The position numbers and the translations under genes are program-made. Under the pieces are notes generated by a model that searched no databases, was not told where the DNA came from, and saw nothing but the letters and a program-made list of their open reading frames with translations. Of a stretch of DNA of 64,000 nucleotides, positions 57,707-64,000 are shown one piece after another (position 1 is the first letter of the stretch; every line of letters starts with the position of its first letter). The stretch is from Photobacterium profundum SS9 (lineage in GTDB: Bacteria; Pseudomonadota; Gammaproteobacteria; Enterobacterales; Vibrionaceae), in contig NC_006370.1 in NCBI RefSeq assembly GCF_000196255.1, positions 2,741,411 to 2,805,410 on the forward strand. The letters run 5' to 3'.

Positions 57707-59389
57707 GTGAATATCGATGTAGCATCCCTTCTCCATCAGAATGATATCCTGTTGCTTTTTGTTGTTCTCGCTGTTGGTCTAAGTTTTGGTAAAATTCGTT
57801 TTGCTAAGATGCAAGTAGGCAATTCTATTGGTGTTTTACTGACTGCCATACTGTTCGGTAATGCCGGGTTTACCTTTAATACTGAAGCATTAAATATTGG
57901 CTTTATGCTGTTTATTTTTTGTGTGGGTATAGAGGCTGGCCCCAACTTTTTTGGTATTTTCTTCCGAGATGGTAAACATTACCTTTTACTCGCCCTTGTT
58001 GTGCTGCTTTCCGCCATAGCTATCACTTTAGCCATGACTCATTATCTTGGGCTTGATATAGGTTTAGCGACAGGCTTAATGGCTGGTTCATTGACAGCAA
58101 CACCTGTTCTTGTAGGTGCAAAAGACGCATTGAATTCCGGATTATCTGGCATTAGCGATCCTGATATCATTAAACAAACCATTGATAGCCTAAGCGTTGG
58201 CTATGCTATGTCTTATTTAATGGGCTTAATCAGTCTTATTTTTCTCGCTAAACTAATGCCTAAATTACAGAAACAAGACCTGGCTGAATCGTCGCAACAA
58301 ATTGCCCGTGAACGCGGTATTGGTGAAGTGGGGCAACGTAAAGTATATTTGCCAATCATTCGCGCTTACCGTGTTGGCCCTGAGCTTATTAACTGGATTG
58401 ATAGTCGTAACTTACGTGAGTTGGGCATCTACCGCCAAACAGGCTGCTACATCGAACGTATACGGCGAAACGGTATATTAGCTAACCCAGATGGTGATGC
58501 TATTTTACAAGAAGGTGATGAGATTGCCTTAGTGGGTTACCCAGACAGCCATGCACGTTTGGATCCCAGCTTTCGAAACGGCAAAGAAGTTTTCGACCGT
58601 GATCTTCTCGACCTTCGTATTGTTGAAGAAGAGATTGTAGTTAAGAATGACAACATCTCTGGCAAACGCCTATCTGAGCTAAATTTATCAGAATACGGTT
58701 GTTTCTTGAACCGTGTTGTTCGCGCACAAATAGAAATGCCGATGGACCATAATATTCTTTTGAATAAAGGGGATATTTTGCAAGTCAGTGGAGAAAAAAG
58801 TCGAGTACTTGGTCTTGCTGAACGTATTGGTTTTATCTCGATTCACAGTCAAATTGCCGATCTATTAGCATTCTGCTGTTTTTTTATCATCGGGTTACTT
58901 ATCGGTTCGATTACATTAGCATTTGGTCACGTTGCATTTGGTTTAGGTAGTGCTGCAGGGCTTCTGATTGCCGGTATTACATTAGGATTCCTACGTGCTA
59001 ACCACCCTACTTTTGGCTATGTACCCCAAGGTGCGCTTAATATGGCGAAAGATCTTGGCTTAATGGTCTTCATGGTAGGAATTGGTTTGAGTGCGGGTTC
59101 TAATTTATTCGATTCATTTGCACATATTGGCCCTATGGTCTTAGTCACCAGCTTAATGGTGAGTGTGATCCCTGTTGTATTGGCATACCTGTTTGGTGCT
59201 TACGTACTGAAGATGAACCGTGCACTTTTATTTGGTGCCATCATTGGTGCTCGAACTTGTGCACCTGCGATGGATATGATCAATGAACATGCTCGAAGCA
59301 CAATTCCAGCTTTAGGCTATGCTGGTACTTATGCCATTGCCAACGTACTGTTAACGATTGCCGGTACGTTAATCATCATCATGAATTAA
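57707..59389 (+). CDS. ybjL: Aspartate-alanine exchanger family transporter YbjL
   Basis: A 560-residue inner-membrane transporter (E. coli YbjL 561) of the AspT family. About five helices (residues 12-190), two cytoplasmic RCK_C (TrkA-C) domains (about 200-290 and 293-373), then about five helices. Matches include [60 protein letters not shown] and [12 protein letters not shown]. The start is GTG at 57707, giving [13 protein letters not shown], as in E. coli. YbjL of E. coli has been linked to glutamate export; the substrate here is unproven. Confidence 0.92.
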   Translation: MNIDVASLLHQNDILLLFVVLAVGLSFGKIRFAKMQVGNSIGVLLTAILFGNAGFTFNTEALNIGFMLFIFCVGIEAGPNFFGIFFRDGKHYLLLALVVLLSAIAITLAMTHYLGLDIGLATGLMAGSLTATPVLVGAKDALNSGLSGISDPDIIKQTIDSLSVGYAMSYLMGLISLIFLAKLMPKLQKQDLAESSQQIARERGIGEVGQRKVYLPIIRAYRVGPELINWIDSRNLRELGIYRQTGCYIERIRRNGILANPDGDAILQEGDEIALVGYPDSHARLDPSFRNGKEVFDRDLLDLRIVEEEIVVKNDNISGKRLSELNLSEYGCFLNRVVRAQIEMPMDHNILLNKGDILQVSGEKSRVLGLAERIGFISIHSQIADLLAFCCFFIIGLLIGSITLAFGHVAFGLGSAAGLLIAGITLGFLRANHPTFGYVPQGALNMAKDLGLMVFMVGIGLSAGSNLFDSFAHIGPMVLVTSLMVSVIPVVLAYLFGAYVLKMNRALLFGAIIGARTCAPAMDMINEHARSTIPALGYAGTYAIANVLLTIAGTLIIIMN

Positions 59390-59619
59390 TGATGGGTATA
59401 TAATTTCATGGTTCTTCTCTATTAATTCAAGCATCGTTTTAATAGAAAGAGCCATGACTTAAGGCCTGTAATTGTTGCTAAACGATGCAAAAATGATTTG
59501 TTATCGCTAAAATTTAATGAGTCAGCGTCTATTCAGTCACATTCCCTACACTTAATCTCGCAAGCTTCTTTTCTATTAAGTATATTCATTAGATATATTT
59601 ATCTTTGGTAATCAAAATT

Positions 59620-60294
59620 ATGCGAATCCTAATTGTCGAAGATGATCAAATTCTGAGTCATCATCTAAAGTCTCAACTCAGTGAATTGGGTCATCAAGTC
59701 CAATGTGCAGGCACAGCCGAAGAAGGTCTGTTTTTTGCACAAAATTATCCTAATGATATTGCGGTTGTCGATATAGGTTTACCTGATCGTGACGGAATAA
59801 GTTTGATAAAAGATATGCGAAAAAAAGGGCTTCGCTTACCTGTTCTCATTTTAACAGCGCGTGCCAATTGGCAAGATAAAGTAACCGGTCTAGAAGCGGG
59901 TGCTGATGATTATTTAGTTAAGCCGTTTCAAAAAGAAGAGATGGTTGCCCGTTTAAGTGCTTTAGTTCGTCGTAGTGCTGGCTTTGTAAAGCCAGAAATG
60001 TCAGCGGGTGATATCCGTGTCGATTTGTTAGCAAAGCAAGTGTTTGTTGGTGAGACCCTACTTGAGCTAACGGCATTTGAATATGACTTACTTGAATATC
60101 TCATGCGCCATAGCCGTCAGGTTGTTTCTAAGCAACGCTTGCTGGATGTGCTTTATGAAGATCAAGAAGGTGATCCAAACACAATCGAGGTAATGATAAG
60201 CCGACTACGTAAGAAGTTCATGTCAGCAGGACAAGATAACCCTATTTCGACCATTCGTGGTCAGGGTTACATTTTTGAGTTGCAAGCTCAATGA
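59620..60294 (+). CDS. phoP: Response regulator, PhoP-like
   Basis: A 224-residue OmpR/PhoB-family regulator (E. coli PhoP 223). The receiver domain has acidic residues Glu7-Asp8-Asp9, phospho-acceptor Asp51 (AVVDIGLPDRDG) and TARANWQDKV, with lysine in VKPF. The winged-helix DNA-binding domain contains LTAFEYDLLEYLM and VMISRLRKKF, ending IRGQGYIFEL. I chose the ATG at 59620; the frame extends to a TTG at 59605. The sequence follows E. coli PhoP closely. Its last four bases overlap the kinase gene as ATGA. Confidence 0.88.
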   Translation: MRILIVEDDQILSHHLKSQLSELGHQVQCAGTAEEGLFFAQNYPNDIAVVDIGLPDRDGISLIKDMRKKGLRLPVLILTARANWQDKVTGLEAGADDYLVKPFQKEEMVARLSALVRRSAGFVKPEMSAGDIRVDLLAKQVFVGETLLELTAFEYDLLEYLMRHSRQVVSKQRLLDVLYEDQEGDPNTIEVMISRLRKKFMSAGQDNPISTIRGQGYIFELQAQ

Positions 60295-61637
60295 AGACAG
60301 TCATTCTTCAACCTCGCCTTCGTCGCCGGGTTTTAGTGACATCTGTAGCTATCATTGTATTAATAACCTCTGCACTTGCAGGGGTTATTAACCAGCTCTA
60401 CTCACAAAGTTATATGGCTTCTTATTCTTCAGAGTTAGTGGCCCAGATGCCAATGGTTGTGGCACAACTTAATCGAGCTGGGTTGATTAAAGATGTCGAT
60501 AAGTGGATCGATTCTGTAGACCCTTCAGACAGTGATTACATGTCTGTCGTTTGTGATCAAAATGACAATACGGTATGGCTTTCTGATGAAGCTAAAACCG
60601 TAAACCTCGCGGATATATGCCGTAATCTACCAGAAGAAATACCCACACCGACATTAATTAAACTACCCAATGAAAGCAGCTACATTGCCTATAACCTGAG
60701 TCGAGACCGTGAACGTGGCACTATTTATCAATTAGTCGTACTTCGCCCAGCAGGGCCCTACGAGGCATCGCTCACTCAACTGCATAAACGCACGACCTTT
60801 TATTTAGGTTTATTTGTTCTTATTGCCATCGCATTTTTAATTGCCGCATTTCATTGGAGCTTCCAGCCATTACGTCGACTAGCTACACAGCTTGATCAAA
60901 TGACTGATGCTAAGCGCGACAGCCTTGATAGTGACTTCCCGATGGAGTTACAAGATATCACCCTTGCCTTAAACCGCTTAATTCGAATAAGTAATGACCA
61001 AAAAGGACGTTATCGCCATTCGATGGATGATTTAGCCCATAGTCTTAAAACACGTCTTGCCGCTACCAATGCCCTGCTAGACGACAGAGACATTTCACGT
61101 ACTGAATTAAACCAACGGGTACTCGAACAAATCAGCCAAATGGACAATTTGGTTCAGTACCAGCTAAAACGTGCAATGATGGGGCAGCAAGGGTTACAAA
61201 AAGACAAAACGGAGCTTAAGCCCGCAATAGATAGCTTATCTCGTATGCTCAGTAAGATATATGCCGATAAGCAGGTGACATTCTCCGAGAGCTTCGACAC
61301 ATCGTTAAAATTACCGATTAATCGTGACGATCTCATGGAGCTACTCGGTAATATTTTGGAAAATGCTTACCGTTTTTGTATCAGTGAAGTACGCATTAAT
61401 GTCGCAGAGTATAGCGACCATTATATCATTCGTATTGAAGATGATGGGCCAGGTGTGACACCTGATATGCGAGAAGCAATCTTCCAACGTGGTGTTCGTG
61501 CTGATCAACTCAATCCCGGTCAAGGTATTGGTTTATCGGTTTGTCATGAGATAGTAGAAAGTTATCAAGGGCAAATTCATGTAGAAACAGCAAGCATAGA
61601 AGGCGCAGCTTTTATTATTCATTTACCGAAAAGCTGA
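60291..61637 (+). CDS. phoQ: Sensor histidine kinase, PhoQ-like
   Basis: A 448-residue kinase (E. coli PhoQ 486) coupled to phoP. TM1 is at about residues 14-36 and TM2 at about 168-190, enclosing a periplasmic sensor of about 130 residues. HAMP follows. The H-box DDLAHSLKTRLAATN has phosphoacceptor His250, the equivalent of His277 in E. coli. The N-box LLGNILENAYRFC and the G-boxes DDGPGV and GQGIGLSV are intact. The contiguous acidic patch of enterobacterial PhoQ is not visible, so the signal sensed may differ. Confidence 0.85.
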   Translation: MKTVILQPRLRRRVLVTSVAIIVLITSALAGVINQLYSQSYMASYSSELVAQMPMVVAQLNRAGLIKDVDKWIDSVDPSDSDYMSVVCDQNDNTVWLSDEAKTVNLADICRNLPEEIPTPTLIKLPNESSYIAYNLSRDRERGTIYQLVVLRPAGPYEASLTQLHKRTTFYLGLFVLIAIAFLIAAFHWSFQPLRRLATQLDQMTDAKRDSLDSDFPMELQDITLALNRLIRISNDQKGRYRHSMDDLAHSLKTRLAATNALLDDRDISRTELNQRVLEQISQMDNLVQYQLKRAMMGQQGLQKDKTELKPAIDSLSRMLSKIYADKQVTFSESFDTSLKLPINRDDLMELLGNILENAYRFCISEVRINVAEYSDHYIIRIEDDGPGVTPDMREAIFQRGVRADQLNPGQGIGLSVCHEIVESYQGQIHVETASIEGAAFIIHLPKS

Positions 61638-61662
61638 TACTGCCGACCTTCGTATTTCCAAA

Positions 61663-61694
61663 TAAAAAAAACCGCCAAATTTAGGCGGTTTTTT
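61663..61694. terminator. Bidirectional terminator between phoQ and fabV
   Basis: AAAACCGCC pairs with GGCGGTTTT around AAATTTA, with A and T runs on both sides. It serves the convergent phoQ and fabV genes. Confidence 0.88.
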
Positions 61695-61710
61695 TACACA
61701 TTGGATATGA

Positions 61711-62913
61711 CTAGATGCTTTCTACATCAAATTCAATCAGTGTATTAACGTCTATATCATAATCAATAGAATCAATACCGAAGCCGAATAGCTTAATGAA
61801 CTCGTCTTTATATTCCTGATAATCAGCAACTTCAAACAAGTTTTCATTGGTTACGCTAGACCATAAGTCACGACAGTGCTTCTGGATATCTTCACGCAGC
61901 TCCCAATCGTCAAGACGTAAACGATTTTCTTCGTCTACTTCAGGTGCGGTACCATCAGCCTTGTACAAACGTTGAGTGAACATACGATAGATTTGCTGCA
62001 TACAGCCTTCATGCACACCTTCTTCACGCATCTTCTTAAAGACCATTGCGATATAAAGTGGCATGACTGGAATAGCAGAACTTGCCTGAGTAACAACACT
62101 CTTCAATACGGCAACATTCGCTGAACCGCCAGTAGCAGATAGCTTGTTATTTAATTCTGATGCTGCACGATCAAGGTCCATCTTCGCCTTGCCTAGTGCG
62201 CCATGCCAGTAGATAGGCCAAGTAATTTCAGTACCAATGTAGCTGTAAGCGACGGTCTTACAACCATCAGCTAAAACACCCGCTTCAGATAGAGCGTTAA
62301 TCCAAAGCTCCCAATCCTGACCGCCCATTACGGTAACAGTATCAGCGATTTCTTGCTCTGTTGCAGGCTCGATGCTTGCTTCAATTAATACATCTTTGTT
62401 CGTATCAACGGCTGTTGCTGTGTATGTTTCACCCATTGGTTTTAGGCTTGAACGTACAACTTCACCCGTTTCAGGCATTTTACGAACAGGTGATGCTAAC
62501 GAATACACCACCATATCAATCTGACCTAGGTCGGCTTTAATCAGATCAATTGTTTTCTGTTTCGCTTCATGAGAGAAAGCATCGCCATTCAGGCTCTTAG
62601 AATAAAGACCTTCTTCTTTAGCCAATTTGTCGAATGCTGCTGAGTTATACCAACCTGCTGTACCTGGTTTTTTCTCTGTACTTGGCTTTTCAAAGAAAAC
62701 ACCAATAGTTGCTGCATCACCACCGAATGCCGCAGCAATACGTGATGACAAACCGTAACCACTAGAAGAGCCTACAACAAGTACACGCTTAGGTGCATTT
62801 GCAATTGGGCCTTGAGCTTTAGTGTATGCGATTTGCTCTTTAACGTTCTCTTCACAACCCACAGGGTGCGCTGTTGTACAAATAAATCCACGAATTTTAG
62901 GTTTGATGATCAT
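61711..62913 (-). CDS. fabV: Enoyl-ACP reductase FabV
   Basis: FabV carries out the last reduction in each round of fatty acid elongation and is typical of Vibrio and Pseudomonas. The length is 400 residues, beginning [20 protein letters not shown] at the ATG at 62913. AAGGGAAG lies upstream, and the TTG extension is not needed. The NADH loop [22 protein letters not shown] and the active-site pair Tyr-X8-Lys in [10 protein letters not shown] are intact. FabV enzymes are resistant to triclosan; this follows from the family, not from direct evidence here. Confidence 0.97.
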   Translation of the reverse strand: MIIKPKIRGFICTTAHPVGCEENVKEQIAYTKAQGPIANAPKRVLVVGSSSGYGLSSRIAAAFGGDAATIGVFFEKPSTEKKPGTAGWYNSAAFDKLAKEEGLYSKSLNGDAFSHEAKQKTIDLIKADLGQIDMVVYSLASPVRKMPETGEVVRSSLKPMGETYTATAVDTNKDVLIEASIEPATEQEIADTVTVMGGQDWELWINALSEAGVLADGCKTVAYSYIGTEITWPIYWHGALGKAKMDLDRAASELNNKLSATGGSANVAVLKSVVTQASSAIPVMPLYIAMVFKKMREEGVHEGCMQQIYRMFTQRLYKADGTAPEVDEENRLRLDDWELREDIQKHCRDLWSSVTNENLFEVADYQEYKDEFIKLFGFGIDSIDYDIDVNTLIEFDVESI

Positions 62914-63017
62914 CTTCAACTTCCCTTACATAATTGACTGTAGGATAAAAGGTTACTGGCAACTTCGCATTATTTTTATGTCTAAAAGCAGAAAAAAACA
63001 CAGTGGTTGGAGGTGTT

Positions 63018-63056
63018 ATACCATTTTAGGTAAGTAAATGGTCAGATCGTTGCGCA
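63018..63056. repeat. Family 2 repeat, right-arm half copy
   Basis: ATACCATTTTAGGTAAGTAA followed by ATGGTCAGATCGTTGCGCA matches the complement of the right arm of the 26829-26991 element, including its inner GTTGCGCA. It abuts the poly-A of the fadE terminator. Confidence 0.65.
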
Positions 63057-63099
63057 AAAAAAAGTGCCATGCAATCGATTTTTCAATCCTTGCATGACA
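63054..63099 (-). terminator. Terminator of fadE
   Basis: On the minus strand TGTCATGCAA pairs with TTGCATGGCA (one G-T pair) and is followed by C and eight or more T. It lies about 65 bases past the fadE stop. Confidence 0.82.
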
Positions 63100-63163
63100 C
63101 ATGGGAGACACCAGATTTATTATTCTTTTAAAGAATTACTGAACACAAATGGCACAATAACTC

Positions 63164-64000
63164 TTAAGCCGCCTTTCCTGGTTGCAGACCACTTTTTTTG
63201 AATTTATCAGCATCAAAGTTATCCACTTGGATCGCTTGCTGTCTCAACTGGTCAGCATTGTGCATTTTTTCAACTTCTACTTCTGTGACGATACCCGCAC
63301 TCAATGCGATTTGTAACTTTTCTGTTAATGAAACTTTGCGCGGGATCTCACCCGACTTCGTTGCTTGTACCAATTTACGCTCAATATCTTTCACGCTGTA
63401 CATGGCAACAAACGCACGTTCCATAATCGCAACTGGATCTGACTCTTTATCGCCTATGTAGCAAAGACTCGTTAAACGCTCGCGATGTGCACCTGGAGTC
63501 ATAAGTAGTTTTGCAATTTGAACCGTTACTTCATCACTCGGTGCGTCATAACGAATACCTAGCGGGAATAGAATGGTACGCAATGTACGACCTACCCCTT
63601 TACGTGGGAAGTTGTTAAGCACTTCATGAAAGGCAACGCCACACTGGTGTAAACAATGTTGTAGCGCGTAATGCACCATCGGAAGATCTTGCTGTTGACG
63701 ACCTTCATCTTCAAAACGCTTCAAGGTTGCAGAGGCTAAATACAAGTGGCTGAGTACATCACCCAATCGTGCTGATACCAGCTCACGACGCTTTAACTCA
63801 CCACCAAGACTCAACATTGCAAAGTCAGCAGCAACGGCTAGTGCCTTACTCATGCGTGATAAATGGCGATAATAAACCGCGGTTTCACCACTAACAGGTA
63901 CTGAATTAAATCGTGAACCTGTGAATGCATTCAATACTGACTTCGCGACATTACCCACCGCAAAACTGATGTGTTTCGATAACAAGCTATCAAATTCTTT
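63164..64000 (-). CDS. fadE: Acyl-CoA dehydrogenase FadE (N-terminus missing)
   Basis: FadE performs the first oxidation step of fatty acid beta-oxidation. Only the C-terminal 278 residues are in the window; the frame stays open to the window end, so the missing N-terminus is an edge effect. E. coli FadE has 814 residues. The part seen contains SARLGDVLSHLYLASATLKR and FPLGIRYDAPSDEVTVQIA, typical of the FadE C-terminal (DUF1974) extension. Flavin and substrate sites lie outside the window. Confidence 0.9.
   Translation of the reverse strand, partial: KEFDSLLSKHISFAVGNVAKSVLNAFTGSRFNSVPVSGETAVYYRHLSRMSKALAVAADFAMLSLGGELKRRELVSARLGDVLSHLYLASATLKRFEDEGRQQQDLPMVHYALQHCLHQCGVAFHEVLNNFPRKGVGRTLRTILFPLGIRYDAPSDEVTVQIAKLLMTPGAHRERLTSLCYIGDKESDPVAIMERAFVAMYSVKDIERKLVQATKSGEIPRKVSLTEKLQIALSAGIVTEVEVEKMHNADQLRQQAIQVDNFDADKFKKSGLQPGKAA

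Noticed and set aside
1..64000. Defence island, prophage or secretion-system cluster
   Set aside because: All genes but a few belong to conserved housekeeping or envelope families in familiar order; no phage, toxin-antitoxin, restriction or recombinase gene was found.

Overview
This 64 kb window reads as chromosomal core DNA of a gammaproteobacterium of the family Vibrionaceae, most likely Photobacterium or a close relative. Reasons: moderately AT-rich DNA, MukBEF instead of Smc-ScpAB, the enoyl-ACP reductase FabV, the Vibrio envelope protein CsiV, a PlzB-type PilZ gene next to mfd, E. coli-like gene order in many blocks, and dispersed palindromic intergenic repeats. The genus is an inference; no rRNA or tRNA gene is present to confirm it. 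No prophage, insertion sequence with a transposase, CRISPR array, integron or defence island was seen. Layout: (1) 1-7009, minus strand: cmoM-mukF-mukE-mukB, the chromosome condensin operon (mukB is cut by the window start). Divergent from it are elyC and the cystine transporter gene tcyP. (2) 9865-16163, minus strand: comEC, then msbA-lpxK-ycaR-kdsB, a tightly coupled lipid A/Kdo operon that contains the short gene ycaR. (3) 17101-20235, minus strand: lolC-lolD-lolE for lipoprotein release. Divergent from it, plus strand: plzB-mfd-csiV, an acetyltransferase and an FKBP isomerase. (4) 27111-34067, minus strand: hinT, a COG3014 lipoprotein, ycfL, lpoB, thiK-like, a DUF6279 lipoprotein, ycfP and ndh. 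This is an E. coli-like block without nagZ and with two extra lipoprotein genes. (5) 34453-37723, plus strand: a chemoreceptor and pyrC. 37873-43065, minus strand: a three-gene RND efflux operon with two adaptor proteins. (6) 43410-50400: class I fumarase, then plus-strand pabB, nudL, sdaC and sdaA (folate precursor, CoA housekeeping, serine uptake and serine deamination). (7) 50515-56462, minus strand: an ADP-ribosylglycohydrolase-like protein with altered metal-site residues, satP, an unknown coiled-coil lipoprotein, nfsA and an iron-dependent alcohol dehydrogenase. (8) 57149-61637, plus strand: grxA, a YbjL/AspT-type transporter and a PhoP/PhoQ-like two-component pair. (9) 61711-64000, minus strand: fabV and the 3' end of fadE. 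Much of the window serves the cell envelope: lipid A and Kdo synthesis and export, lipoprotein sorting, activators of peptidoglycan synthases (LpoB, CsiV), ElyC and efflux. A second theme is redox and carbon metabolism: Ndh, NfsA, GrxA, fumarase, serine use and fatty-acid turnover. I did not find a clear undescribed multigene system. The most novel-looking material is non-coding: two families of short inverted-repeat elements sit between genes. Family 1 includes a 266-bp element at 56595 built of terminal inverted repeats around two large nested hairpins, with smaller or decayed copies at 16867, 25535, 30065 and 33623. Family 2 includes a 163-bp element at 26829 with half copies at 51835 and 63018. 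Among proteins, the best leads are the altered ADP-ribosylglycohydrolase-like protein, the four-lipoprotein cluster around lpoB, and the unknown lipoprotein at 53000.
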